64,000 bases of DNA. Source: JABAAI01 sp965261955. Lineage in GTDB: Bacteria > Spirochaetota > Leptospiria > Leptospirales > Leptonemataceae. Positions within the stretch are counted from its first letter, which is position 1. Each line of letters starts with the position of its first letter. The stretch lies in assembly GCA_965261955.1 (NCBI GenBank), contig CBDHEM010000071.1, positions 496,001 to 560,000 of the forward strand. The letters are read 5' to 3'. Position numbers and translations under genes: made by a program. A model generated the notes under the pieces. That model ran no database searches. It was given only the letters and a program-made list of their open reading frames with translations, and had not been told where the DNA came from. Positions 41,973 to 51,290 of the stretch are shown here, one piece after another.

Positions 41973-43040
41973 ATGGAGTTACTAGCTCTTGCTTTTGTCA
42001 ATTTACTAACCTTATGTATTATGTACTTTTTTTTCTCCCTGAAGACCAGTAAAGCGATAAGAAAGATCCACAAAGACCCTCTCAGTTCTGAATTAAAAGA
42101 AAACATTGAATTGGCAGTACAGTACATAAATTCATCCATAAACCTTTTTGACCAAAAGAAAAAATCATGTTATCAAATGCTACGCACTGCAGAAGAAATT
42201 TTGTCAAATATCCAAAAAAATATAGAGGAAAATCCTAAAAAAGAGAGTCTACAAAATACGATTGAAAAAAAAAAAGAAAATACCAAAAAGAAAAAAACAC
42301 TAAAAAAGAAAAGTGTGAATACGACTACACAAGATATTAAGGGGAAAAAAACCGTTTATTATAATCTAGACCCAGACCAATCTAAATTTGAAACATCAAT
42401 AGCAGAACATGCTTTGGAACGCCTAGGAAACGATAAAGCAGAAATCACTCCAATCTCACCAAATGCAGAAAAGGCGTTTATTCTAGGAGCTAGTCAGGGC
42501 GTAAGTGCCAATATATCAAATGATAAAAATAGCGACAATAATAGTAATCTCCAATCTGCATGGGAATACACTCGTTCATGGTTAGAAAAAAACCTACTCA
42601 AATCTCAACTAGCAAAAGAAATTGAGAAGCTAAATAGCTCTTGGCACGCTAACAGTAAAAAACTTCCTGATGAACCACACACTTCCCATTCAAAAGCCAG
42701 CCAAAACTCTCCAGAAGTGCTTGTTCCTCAAAAGGCATCTCTGCCAACAGAAGCGACAGAACAGTTCGTCTATCAAAACGCCCCGCCGACTCAAAAGGCA
42801 TCTCTGCCAGCAGAAGCGATAGAGCCTATTCTTTCTTTTCCTCAAACATTCAAAATACCAGAAAGCATTTTAGAACGCACTCAATACGCGCGTTCACTTC
42901 TGCAACAAGGCCTCACGAAAGCAGAAATATCAAACCTGTCTGGTCTTTCTTTAGCAGAAATTCACCTTTTATCGTCTTTACCACCTAGTGATTCAAAAAA
43001 ACAAAGACGCAAACGATTACAGAATGCACCCAATATATAA
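41973..43040 (+). CDS. Membrane-anchored Lys-rich coiled-coil protein, unknown
   Basis: 355 residues from the ATG at 41973 (MELLALAFVNLL); the frame is open upstream to 41883, but that part lies in IS debris. One N-terminal membrane helix (about 3-25), then a charged coiled coil (NIELAVQYINSSINLFDQKKK), a Lys-rich low-complexity linker, a Ser/Asn-rich middle with two copies of the phrase QKASLPxEA, and a C-terminal helix-turn-helix-like segment (LLQQGLTKAEISNLSGLSLAEIHLL). A DUF2802-like ending is possible. Fourteen bases before gmk on the same strand, so probably co-transcribed. Function unknown. Confidence 0.65.
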   Translation: MELLALAFVNLLTLCIMYFFFSLKTSKAIRKIHKDPLSSELKENIELAVQYINSSINLFDQKKKSCYQMLRTAEEILSNIQKNIEENPKKESLQNTIEKKKENTKKKKTLKKKSVNTTTQDIKGKKTVYYNLDPDQSKFETSIAEHALERLGNDKAEITPISPNAEKAFILGASQGVSANISNDKNSDNNSNLQSAWEYTRSWLEKNLLKSQLAKEIEKLNSSWHANSKKLPDEPHTSHSKASQNSPEVLVPQKASLPTEATEQFVYQNAPPTQKASLPAEAIEPILSFPQTFKIPESILERTQYARSLLQQGLTKAEISNLSGLSLAEIHLLSSLPPSDSKKQRRKRLQNAPNI

Positions 43041-43053
43041 TTTACCCGTTTGA

Positions 43054-43632
43054 ATGATAAAAAATGCAAAAATCGTTATTATTTCTTCTGTTTCTGGTGG
43101 AGGAAAAACAACTCTTATTCAGTTACTACGAAAAAAATTTTCTTACCTCCATCTAGCTATCACGGCTACAACACGTAAGCCGAGGAATTTCGAAAAAGAT
43201 AGTGTCGATTACTTTTTTTATAGCAAAGACGATTTTCTCAAAAAAATAGAAAAGAATGACTTCTTAGAATATGCCGTTGTCCACGGAAACTATTATGGTG
43301 TACCCAGTAAGCCTGTTAAAAAAAAAATAGAAAAGGGTGTCTCGGTGCTTCTCAACATTGACGTACAGGGTATGAAAACGGTGATGACGCAAATCGAAAA
43401 AAAACAACTCGTCACAATATTTATAAAACCTCCGGATAAAGAGACTTGGATAAAACGCCTCCGAGGTCGTAACACAGATACGGACAAACAAATCCTTGAG
43501 CGTATAGAGCAAGGAGAATGGGAAATGAAACAAAGTAAAGACTATGACTATGTGATTATTAACGATAGATTAGAAAAAGCTCTTGAAGAGTTAATAGAAA
43601 TATTCAAAGAAAATAAACTGATTTTGGAATAG
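43054..43632 (+). CDS. gmk: Guanylate kinase
   Basis: Phosphorylates GMP to GDP. 192 residues. P-loop ISSVSGGGKTTL, where the usual GxSGxGKS is SVSGGGKT; GMP-binding TTRKPRNFEKDSVDYFF and EYAVVHGNYYGVP; catalytic and lid regions LLNIDVQGMKTV and LRGRNTDTDKQILERI. Follows the coiled-coil membrane protein gene by 13 bases. DUF368 lies convergent downstream. Confidence 0.95.
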   Translation: MIKNAKIVIISSVSGGGKTTLIQLLRKKFSYLHLAITATTRKPRNFEKDSVDYFFYSKDDFLKKIEKNDFLEYAVVHGNYYGVPSKPVKKKIEKGVSVLLNIDVQGMKTVMTQIEKKQLVTIFIKPPDKETWIKRLRGRNTDTDKQILERIEQGEWEMKQSKDYDYVIINDRLEKALEELIEIFKENKLILE

Positions 43633-43661
43633 ACCTTTGTTGGATTTATTCTCAATTCACA

Positions 43662-44618
43662 CTATCTTGACTTCTCATTTGAAATATTGAAGACATGTGA
43701 TCTAGAAGACAGGTACTCTAAAAGTATGACAACAAAACAACCAACTATTGCCATAGCCATGCCACCAAGCCATAACTCAATTGATTCCATTTCTTCCGTA
43801 ACAAAGCGAAGAGGCCAAATCCCATTTAAACTACCGATCATCATACCGGTTAAAACGGCCATACTTAGAGATAAGTAGCGATGTAAAAAAAAGCGCAAAA
43901 TACGTACAAAAAGTAAAATACCAATTATCATTCCTGTTATAAAAAAAACTAAAATAGAAAAATCACCATCTCTAGCCGCTTCTGCAATTAACCTATACTG
44001 TCCCAGTAAAACTAACACATAAGAACCCGATATACCCGGCAGTATCATTACACAAATTGAGAGTGCTCCACTCAAGAGCAAAATCAAAGGACGGGTATCA
44101 CCTTCCCCCGTATTTTGTAAGCTAGTCAAAAAAAAGAAACTCACACCTGAAATCAGAAGCAAAGTCATTTCCCGAATTCGTTTTTGCATCTGTCGAAGAG
44201 GAATGGTGATAGAAATCAGAATCAAACCACTAAAAAAGGAATAGGTAAAAAAGGCATAATTCTCTAGAAAGAAAGGTATGATACGCGTCATTATAATGAG
44301 AGCGAGGATAATCCCAGCTAAAAGAGGTAACAAAAAAACCCAATCCAGCTCTTTTATTTTTGCAAACGATTTTATCCGTCTCTGAGAAAACGGAAAAAAG
44401 AACAGAAGCTCGAAAATAGCCTGAATATGTTTGAAACCAAAAGACTCTACAGCTGTAATCAAACGTGGATATATACCTGTTATAAGGGCAATGGTTCCCC
44501 CTGAGACTCCCGGCACGACATCAGCCGTACCCATCACCAAACCTCGACAAAAAATACCAAGTTGTTTCTTTCTTTTTTGCAGAAAAATAGTGAATGTGCT
44601 TTTTTCTTTGTTTTCCAT
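43662..44618 (-). CDS. DUF368-family polyprenyl-phosphate transporter
   Basis: 318 residues with about eight membrane helices. The DUF368 signatures are LVMGTADVVPGVSGGTIAL at about 26-45 and the repeat-related LPGISGSYVLVLLGQY near 200. Members of this family were recently shown to recycle undecaprenyl phosphate across the inner membrane for cell-wall synthesis (PopT). A role in envelope building is therefore likely, inferred by family. Confidence 0.9.
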   Translation of the reverse strand: MENKEKSTFTIFLQKRKKQLGIFCRGLVMGTADVVPGVSGGTIALITGIYPRLITAVESFGFKHIQAIFELLFFFPFSQRRIKSFAKIKELDWVFLLPLLAGIILALIIMTRIIPFFLENYAFFTYSFFSGLILISITIPLRQMQKRIREMTLLLISGVSFFFLTSLQNTGEGDTRPLILLLSGALSICVMILPGISGSYVLVLLGQYRLIAEAARDGDFSILVFFITGMIIGILLFVRILRFFLHRYLSLSMAVLTGMMIGSLNGIWPLRFVTEEMESIELWLGGMAMAIVGCFVVILLEYLSSRSHVFNISNEKSR

Positions 44619-44753
44619 GTAGCGTAACTCAATATGTTTGTGCTATCGTGAAGACTATCATTATTTGCACGATAAAAATTTTTGATATTGCTTCCATTCG
44701 CAAAACAAACGCAATACCCAAGGGTTAGAAAGTATTTACAGAGTAAAGCTCAA

Positions 44754-46178
44754 ATGGCAGAATTTTTACAAAGACAACATATCCAAGCCATCGAAAATAT
44801 TTTACAAAAAGGCAGTTCCCATACATATGGGGATGGGAGCCTAAGCGATGCTGAGTTCATGGACTATGGCACAGATCGAACAAAACTACAAAAAGCACCC
44901 TATAGCCTTTTACTCTTCCCAGCCAATACAAAAGAAGTCTCAGATGTAATACGCTATTGTGCCAAACACAAACTATCTGTAGTCCCTTCGGGAGGGCGAA
45001 CTGGATTATGTGGAGGAGCTGTGGCCGGCCCTTTTGAAATCGTGCTCTCTTTAAAAAAAATGGATCGCTTTATCAATTTTGACCCTTATTTACCTTCGAT
45101 GCATGTTCAAGCAGGCATGATCACAGCTCAAATCCAAGACTTGGCTGACGAAAAAGATCTTTTTTTTCCGTTAGATTTGGCCTCAAGTGGCTCTTCGCAT
45201 ATTGGTGGGAATATTGCCAGCAATGCAGGAGGTACACGCTTTATCCGCTACGGAAGCTTACGCAACTGGATCTTAGGTCTGACTATTGTAACTGGTACTG
45301 GAGATATTTTACGTTTCCCTGGGCGAGTATTGAAGGATAATACCGGATTCGATCTAAAGAATCTTTTTATAGGTCAAGAAGGTTCTCTTGGTATTATTAC
45401 AGAAACTATCTTACGCTTAGTCCCTAAACCTCAAAAAATACAGACGGCATTACTGGCTTTATCAAATTTATCAATGTGCGTGAAACTCTTAAAGAATTTA
45501 CAAAAAAAAAATCACACTCTCTTGGCTTTTGAATACTGGGACAGTCCATCTATGAAAATAGTCCGGGATCATTTAAGCTTAACCAATCCATTTGAAAAAA
45601 AACACGAAGCATACTGTCTTTTAGAGTGGGAAGGTAATAATGAAAAAGATGATATTATATACTCTTGCTTTGAAGAGTTGCAAAATCATGCACATATTCC
45701 AATTGAAATCCTTTTGGCCAAAAGTACTTCACAGGCAAATACTTTTTGGAAATATAGAGAAGGTATCAGTGAAAGCTTATCTACAAATTCTAATTTACAT
45801 AAACAGGACATTTCTCTTCCAATAAAACATCTCACACGTTTTACAAATTGGTTACGAGCAATTATTCATAATCAATTTAAGAGTATAAACGCTACTTTTT
45901 TTGGACATATTGGTGATGGTAATTTACACATAAATTTTTTCTCCAAGCAAAAAAAAACACTGCCAATTTTTTTTCATGATGAATGTCAAAAATTAGATGA
46001 AATTGTTTATAAAAAGGTAACTAGCCTTCAAGGTTCGATCAGTGCAGAGCATGGTATAGGCATACTGAAAAAAAACTTTTTTTCTTATGGGAAAGACCCC
46101 GTAGTCATACTATTAATGAATTCTATCAAAAAGATACTAGATCCAAATGGCATATTAAATTCAGGCAAGATATTCTAA
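44754..46178 (+). CDS. FAD-linked oxidase (D-2-hydroxyacid dehydrogenase, GlcD type)
   Basis: 474 residues from MAEFLQRQH; the frame opens at 44682, but the start at 44754 gives the usual family N-terminus. PCMH-type FAD domain: LLFPANTKEVSDVIRYC, VVPSGGRTGLCGGAV, GGNIASNAGGTRFIRYGS, IGQEGSLGIITE. C-terminal substrate domain: FFGHIGDGNLHINFF, SAEHGIGILKK, and the ending DPNGILNSGKIF. It probably oxidises D-lactate, glycolate or D-2-hydroxyglutarate; the sequence does not decide which. Converges with metW. Confidence 0.88.
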   Translation: MAEFLQRQHIQAIENILQKGSSHTYGDGSLSDAEFMDYGTDRTKLQKAPYSLLLFPANTKEVSDVIRYCAKHKLSVVPSGGRTGLCGGAVAGPFEIVLSLKKMDRFINFDPYLPSMHVQAGMITAQIQDLADEKDLFFPLDLASSGSSHIGGNIASNAGGTRFIRYGSLRNWILGLTIVTGTGDILRFPGRVLKDNTGFDLKNLFIGQEGSLGIITETILRLVPKPQKIQTALLALSNLSMCVKLLKNLQKKNHTLLAFEYWDSPSMKIVRDHLSLTNPFEKKHEAYCLLEWEGNNEKDDIIYSCFEELQNHAHIPIEILLAKSTSQANTFWKYREGISESLSTNSNLHKQDISLPIKHLTRFTNWLRAIIHNQFKSINATFFGHIGDGNLHINFFSKQKKTLPIFFHDECQKLDEIVYKKVTSLQGSISAEHGIGILKKNFFSYGKDPVVILLMNSIKKILDPNGILNSGKIF

Positions 46179-46188
46179 CTGACATAGA

Positions 46189-46785
46189 CTACTCAAAATC
46201 ACCATTCTCCCAAGCCATCAGAGTTAATACTTCCTCTGCACGTAAATTTGGAAAATAATTGAAGAGACCACTCTTGTTAAAATAAGCAGACCGCAAACGC
46301 TTGATTCCCTTCGAACGGCAAAAATTGTTGAAATCTAATTCTGAAAAAAATTGTATATTAGGGTTTTCATACCAAGGAATTTCTACACCCAAAGCCGGAC
46401 TTATACCACGAAACATTAAATGTAAACGAGTGTGCCAATAGGCTAAATTTGTAAAAGCTAGAATCACATAACGAGCTACTCGAAAAGAACTGCGTAAAAC
46501 TTGTTCTGGAGAAAGTAACTCTTGAAATGTTCCTAATAATAAAACATAATCAAAGCTCTGATTTCCATATTGATCCAGTCCATCTAGTACATCACCATGG
46601 TAAGCTATCAAACCACGATCCATACAGCTTGCTAAAAGTTCTGGATTTTTTTCTACCGCCTCAGCATGAACAGCTTTTTCTTTGATTAGATTACTCAAAA
46701 AACTACCTTCACCTGTCCCCAAGTCAAGAACCCGCGAAGAATCTGGTATCCAATCAATAACGATTTTGTATAAATAAGGATTCAT
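46189..46785 (-). CDS. metW: MetW-like methyltransferase-fold protein
   Basis: 198 residues. SAM-binding signature RVLDLGTGEGSFL (about residue 20), AVEKNPE, YHGDVLDGLDQYGNQSFDYVLL, and the MetW-typical LQ-like segment TFQELLSPEQVLRSSFRVAR, then FTNLAYWHTRLHL and PWYENPNIQFFSELDF. MetW usually partners MetX in homoserine O-acyltransfer for methionine synthesis; metX is not in the window. Confidence 0.87.
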   Translation of the reverse strand: MNPYLYKIVIDWIPDSSRVLDLGTGEGSFLSNLIKEKAVHAEAVEKNPELLASCMDRGLIAYHGDVLDGLDQYGNQSFDYVLLLGTFQELLSPEQVLRSSFRVARYVILAFTNLAYWHTRLHLMFRGISPALGVEIPWYENPNIQFFSELDFNNFCRSKGIKRLRSAYFNKSGLFNYFPNLRAEEVLTLMAWENGDFE

Positions 46786-47096
46786 TACGTATAGTTTAGC
46801 AGAAAAAATGGATTCCCATCTGTACAGTTAGGGTAAATTCTTTCTGGCTTCTTTTCGAGTATTCATAATTGATTTTCATAATAATTTTTAAAAAATTTTC
46901 AGATACAATCTTTCTGTTTTAAAAATTATCGGGACCTATACATTGAATTACACTCATTATATTTTTTTTCTGTGCTCTCGCCTTGTTTTTTTAGCTGTAC
47001 TGCCTCAACTCATCTCAAAGAATGTCGACAAAAAAACGTAAAACAAAAGACAAGTGTCTCAGAAACAAGCCAATCACATAACAATTGACTAGCAAT
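46786..47096. other. Upstream region of metW
   Basis: AT-rich, about 310 bases. No gene, RNA or repeat recognised. Confidence 0.4.
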
Positions 47097-47204
47097 TCAC
47101 AATTTTATGCTGGCGAGTATTTCATCCAAAAAACAACGGCCATTAGGAGTCACTGATAGGACCGTAGGTGACGTGGTTTTTGAATATCTACCATTCCTAC
47201 CAAA
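47097..47204 (-). pseudogene. Possible HemW/HemN-like C-terminal fragment
   Basis: About 35 codons ending at 47097 read VLSVTPNGRCFLDEILASIK, which resembles the tail of oxygen-independent coproporphyrinogen oxidase-like proteins (LTPxGRLxxDEI). The frame is cut at its upstream side by the 13-bp tandem array. A weak call. Confidence 0.25.
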
Positions 47205-47209
47205 CTATC

Positions 47210-47823
47210 ATTGAATCACTTCATTAGATCACTTTATTGAATCACTTCATTGGATCACTCCATTGGATCACTCCATTGGATCACTCCATTGGATCACTTC
47301 ATTGGATCACTCCATTGAATCACTTCCTTGAATCACTCCATTGGATCACTTCATTGGATCACTCCATTGGATCACTTCATTGGATCACTCCATTGGATCA
47401 CTCCATTGGATCACTTCATTGGATCACTCCATTGAATCACTTCCTTGAATCACTCCATTGGATCACTTCATTGGATCACTCCATTGGATCACTTCATTGA
47501 ATCACTCCATTGGATCACTCCATTGGATCACTTCATTGGATCACTCCATTGGATCACTTCATTGGATCACTCCATTGAATCACTTCCTTGAATCACTCCA
47601 TTGGATCACTTCATTGGATCACTTCATTGAATCACTCCATTGGATCACTCCATTGGATCACTTCATTGGATCACTCCATTGGATCACTTCCTTGAATCAC
47701 TCCATTGGATCATTTCATTGGATCACTCCATTGGATCACTTCATTGAATCACTCCATTGGATCACTCCATTGGATCACTTCATTGGATCACTTCCTTTCA
47801 TTGAATCACTCCATTGGATCACT
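47210..47823. repeat. 13-bp tandem repeat array, about 47 units
   Basis: Units ATTGGATCACTCC and ATTGGATCACTTC alternate, with variants ATTGAATCACTTC and CTTGAATCACTCC. A 13-base period passes through all three frames every 39 bases, giving open frames with a 13-residue repeat (HWITPLDHSIGSL) on the plus strand; no start signal supports translation. Variants are arranged in higher-order blocks, as expected from repeated segmental duplication. Confidence 0.95.
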
Positions 47824-47840
47824 CTCCCCCAGTATATGAT

Positions 47841-47877
47841 GGAACTGTTGCGAAATGTAAATAATTACAACAGCCCT
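47841..47877 (+). mobile_element. MITE-like element, internally deleted
   Basis: Left end GGAACTGTTGCGAAATGTAA runs straight into a right-end-like TTACAACAGCCC. Only about 37 bases remain. Confidence 0.5.
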
Positions 47878-48243
47878 AAAAGAGAACCCATTTCAATAGG
47901 AGGGGCTAAACTAGACAACACTGCCAAAATGGAAAAATAATTTGTATCGATTAGAGGGCTTTCTTTGAGAGGGATTTTTTTGAGGATAAAAATAAAGTTG
48001 AATTGGAATTGAGAAAAAAGGCTTCTTATCTCACATCAGCTACTCTCTGATTTGATAATGCAATCCCTACACTTGCTCTTTAGTAAGCTACAAAGTGTAA
48101 TGATTAGCTTGGGCAAAAAGCTGGGAAAGCCAATTAGCGACAAACAGAAGCGACAGACAATTCAGATGATTTCTTGCAACAAGAAGATTACCCGATGGCA
48201 TCTTTGCGACATATAAAAGTCACATATGGTAAAAGAAAACTCT
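47878..48243. other. Intergenic region before the caspase-like gene end
   Basis: No recognisable gene. A plus-strand frame at 48174-48356 runs into the convergent gene and is not supported. Confidence 0.35.
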
Positions 48244-49962
48244 TTATAATAGACTTCCCTTACGATTCAATACTATATCAACTTTTGTCGTCGTATTCGC
48301 CTGTACGGTTAGTTTTTTGTTATCAAGAGGAAGATTTTCAGCAAAGGAAGCCTTAATGAAATAGTGATTTCTACCGGGTGGTAAATTTAGAAACCAGAAA
48401 GAGCCATCCGAAGTGCTTACCATGCTATGGATTTGATTGGTCTGTGTGATTGTTGGCATATAGATTTTTTGTTTAGGAAGGGGACGATCAAAGGTCTTAA
48501 AGAAAACTTTCCCACGTATTGTGCCGTAACCAGCTAATGAGGCCACAACGAAAAGCCTATTTCGCTTCGCTTCTTTTTCTACTCCCATTCTTTTTTTGAT
48601 GATGGGATAGCCATCTGCTTTTAGCATGATTTCATGTACACCAGTTGGTACATTTTTCACAATAATCTTAGCAACTTTATTTTTATATACCTTCGAGCGA
48701 TGGCTATAAACACCTAAAGGTACCTGTTCCCCACTCTCTTGTCGGAGTTCTTTTGCACTAAGCCAACTAAGTTGAATGGGATATGTGTGTTTTGATATGG
48801 TAACGGAGACATTTCTCATCTTATTCGCTCTTTTGTTTCGAGCAGATAGCTTTATTGGATCTGTTGGGGTAGGTCCGGCTACAATACTTTTATAAATCGT
48901 TGTATATATAATAACATCTCCCCTGTTCTTATGGGATGCTACGGGCGGTTCGCTTACCCCAACAGGATTTACCGGGTAAATAGGATTTGGTACGGGTGTG
49001 GATAAAGCGGGTTTGGGGGGCTTTTGTTTCTTAGGAGCTGGAGGAAGCTTTGTTGCAGATGGGGGAGGTTTGGGAATTTCTCTTCCCGTAAGATATATAC
49101 CGGAGGCATTCCCACCCAAAATAGGATTTTGTTTGTGCTTATATTTATGAGCCGCTTCTACTACTCGAGGTCTTGTCCACTCAAAGGCTTCTAGGAGAGT
49201 GACTGTTCCATCTTGATTGAGGTCCCCTTTCTCCGGGTCCAAACTCTGGGAAAAGTAGTATGTGAAAATACCATTTTCGATGGGCCTACCTATTTCAATG
49301 GCCGTTTCATTTGAAGAGCTAGATCCTATAATGGCCTTATTCCCAAAATAAAGGTTTTTATCTCCGTCTTCAATGACCTTACCAACTTGTCCGACTGTAA
49401 TGGGCAGAGAACCATTACCCCGTGTTTTTTTACCTTTACTGGCAATTCCACCAGAGTAACAGCAATCAAAGATCCAGACAAGTTTTTTCGTTTTTATCTT
49501 CCGTACCCATTTATCTAATAAATTATCTGGTAAATGAGGGCGTTTGTACATCAGTAAAAAATTTCTGAGGCCATTTGGTGCTGAAACATCTTTTTGGAAG
49601 GTTCCGTGACCAGAAAAGTAGATCACTACCGTGTCATTTTTTTTTACTGTTTTGATAAGTTTGCTGATTTTTTTCCCTACATTTTTAGCTGTTACCATTT
49701 TGCCCAGTAGCACCTCAACTGAGTCAAATTTACCTGCTTTTTCTAAATGATTTTTGATTAAGTGGGCATCTTTTTCACATAGTTTGAGTTGAGGAATGCC
49801 GGCTTGATTACCTGTGTAATTGGTTGCCAGCAGGAGGCCAATGCGACGAGCAGAAAGACTTTCCGAAAAAAATGAGGAATAGATCAAAAATAATAGAGAA
49901 AAAGTGACTTGCCAAACCAGTGAAAAACAAGATTGAAATTTATCGAAAAATAAGTGTGTCAT
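48244..49962 (-). CDS. Secreted caspase-like (peptidase C14) protein with EF-hand motif
   Basis: 572 residues. Signal-anchor or signal peptide (FSLLFLIYSSFFSESLSARR), then a caspase/metacaspase-type p20 domain: GLLLATNYTGNQAGIPQL, catalytic His in VVIYFSGHGTF (about 117) and Cys in WIFDCCYSGG (about 168). An EF-hand or dockerin-like loop DLNQDGTVTLLEAFEW (about 245) could bind calcium. A Pro/Lys-rich linker (PPPSATKLPPAPKKQ) leads to C-terminal beta-sandwich regions, the last resembling carboxypeptidase-regulatory domains (IRGKVFF...STSDGSFWFLNLPPG). Probably periplasmic or extracellular; both catalytic residues are present. Confidence 0.85.
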   Translation of the reverse strand: MTHLFFDKFQSCFSLVWQVTFSLLFLIYSSFFSESLSARRIGLLLATNYTGNQAGIPQLKLCEKDAHLIKNHLEKAGKFDSVEVLLGKMVTAKNVGKKISKLIKTVKKNDTVVIYFSGHGTFQKDVSAPNGLRNFLLMYKRPHLPDNLLDKWVRKIKTKKLVWIFDCCYSGGIASKGKKTRGNGSLPITVGQVGKVIEDGDKNLYFGNKAIIGSSSSNETAIEIGRPIENGIFTYYFSQSLDPEKGDLNQDGTVTLLEAFEWTRPRVVEAAHKYKHKQNPILGGNASGIYLTGREIPKPPPSATKLPPAPKKQKPPKPALSTPVPNPIYPVNPVGVSEPPVASHKNRGDVIIYTTIYKSIVAGPTPTDPIKLSARNKRANKMRNVSVTISKHTYPIQLSWLSAKELRQESGEQVPLGVYSHRSKVYKNKVAKIIVKNVPTGVHEIMLKADGYPIIKKRMGVEKEAKRNRLFVVASLAGYGTIRGKVFFKTFDRPLPKQKIYMPTITQTNQIHSMVSTSDGSFWFLNLPPGRNHYFIKASFAENLPLDNKKLTVQANTTTKVDIVLNRKGSLL

Positions 49963-49998
49963 GTTTTTTAGACATCCTTACAGTTTCCGGGTTCATAT

Positions 49999-50104
49999 GG
50001 CTGTTGCGAAATGTTAATAATTGCAAATAAAACGCTGTAAAATGCCGATTCAAGGCATTTTCTATGGGCATTCTCCTGTTTTTTTGTATTTTGCAACAAG
50101 TCCC
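49999..50104 (+). mobile_element. MITE-like element (best-preserved copy)
   Basis: CTGTTGCGAAATGTTAATAA at the left, an internal hairpin AATGCCGATTCAAGGCATT, and TTTTTTTGTATTTTGCAACA at the right; about 106 bp. It lies 37 bases upstream of the caspase-like gene start, so it may carry or displace its promoter. Confidence 0.8.
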
Positions 50105-50164
50105 CTCATGGATTTTAAAAGAAGCGAGTTCTCATCCCTATTGTTTTTCTATTCGATCAACTTT

Positions 50165-50206
50165 ACTGATCAATCTTGCTGATCAATCTTGCTGATCAAT
50201 CTTGCA
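50165..50206. repeat. 13-bp repeat, three units
   Basis: Three tandem copies of TTGCTGATCAATC with a partial fourth. TGATCA is palindromic. The unit length equals that of the large array at 47210 but the sequence differs. Confidence 0.7.
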
Positions 50207-50296
50207 TGAGTGTTTGTACATTGTTTTGTCGACTATTGCAATCGTATATGGGTGTGGTTTTGTGATAGCAAGTGTTGAGAATAGTTTTATGACAAA

Positions 50297-50617
50297 TCAT
50301 GGCTTTATCTCTTCTTTTTCCAATTGTAGCATGCCTAATTCAAGCAGTGCGACTAGGTGTTCTTTTTTTATTTTCTGCTTTCCATTTTCCAAATAGAAAT
50401 GGATTTCTTGTGTATATTGGTAACAATCCTTTTTTAGTTTTTCCCATTCTTCTATATGTATTTTTGGATGCTTTTTTAGGGGAGATGGGGCAGTGTTTTG
50501 TTTCTCTAAACAGTCATTGATTTTTCGAAAATAACTATGACCCTCTTCCCACATTCCCTGCTTATACAAGGCAAGTTGCTTTTTGAGCAATTCATGTAGT
50601 TGTTGTAGTTGTTTCAT
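50297..50617 (-). CDS. Small helical protein, unknown
   Basis: 106 residues, almost entirely alpha-helical and charged (MKQLQQLHELLKKQLALYKQG; EEWEKLKKDCYQYTQEIHFYL; LLELGMLQLEKEE). The pattern resembles small export-chaperone-like proteins such as FlgN/FliT, but no diagnostic motif is present. Divergent from the next gene. The plus strand here is open too, but its product is hydrophobic and unsupported. Confidence 0.5.
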   Translation of the reverse strand: MKQLQQLHELLKKQLALYKQGMWEEGHSYFRKINDCLEKQNTAPSPLKKHPKIHIEEWEKLKKDCYQYTQEIHFYLENGKQKIKKEHLVALLELGMLQLEKEEIKP

Positions 50618-50813
50618 ATGATTACGTTTTTATGCTTTTCTATTGCGTTTCTATCGGTTTTTTTTGTTTGGTCTTATGCTTCCTATTCCATTTTATTGGT
50701 TTTTTGGAAAAGTTCTGTACTTTTTAGGAGTATATGCCGTTAAGGTACCCATAGGGTGGGTATGCAGGAATGCATTTGCTCATAGCTGTTCAAATAACAA
50801 AACGGAGACTAGT

Positions 50814-51029
50814 ATGGAATTAGAAGAACAAGATTTCAAGCAACAATTGCGTCGCTTTATACCATTTCGTGGTATCGATATTGTCTTACATTTAGAAGAT
50901 GGTAGAGTAATGGAATTAGATAAAAATCGTCAGATAGAAGGAGATACAATCATCAAAAAAAATAGGGATAGCGTGGAGTTTAGTATTCCTATCCAAGAAG
51001 TGATTCGAGCTGAATTTTATGCTGCCTAG
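50814..51029 (+). CDS. Small protein, unknown
   Basis: 71 residues from MELEEQDFKQQL, chosen because GGAG stands about seven bases before this ATG. It has a beta-rich centre (GIDIVLHLEDGRVMELDKN) and the ending IPIQEVIRAEFYAA. The frame is open back to 50643 and would add a hydrophobic segment with two possible membrane helices, so a longer membrane form cannot be excluded. Confidence 0.5.
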   Translation: MELEEQDFKQQLRRFIPFRGIDIVLHLEDGRVMELDKNRQIEGDTIIKKNRDSVEFSIPIQEVIRAEFYAA

Positions 51030-51290
51030 GTATCGTTTTTCACTTTTATTAAAAACGACCGGTTATATATTTTTGGCATTTTTTTGAGTGAGAAAAATCT
51101 TTTTAGCAATTTTAGAGGATATTGCTCACTTTGGGAAAAAGTCAGGTGAGATTGATAAAGGAGGAAAAAGGAGTTTTTCTGGCTTTCGTGTCGCACTTTA
51201 ATGCCGTACTTCGATATCGTACTTCCATGGGGTACTTCGATGTCGCAACAGCCCCATGGCATATTCATAAAGTAGAGATTTTCTGTACAT

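Noticed and set aside
47210..47823. CRISPR array
   Set aside because: Units are 13 bp and contiguous with no unique spacers, so this is a minisatellite.
47237..47940. Protein with 13-residue repeats
   Set aside because: Open frames are a by-product of a 13-bp period; no ribosome site or conserved sequence outside the array.
51026..51268. 80-residue minus-strand frame
   Set aside because: Includes short repeat sequence (GTACTTCGAT) and a MITE-like end; no coding signal.
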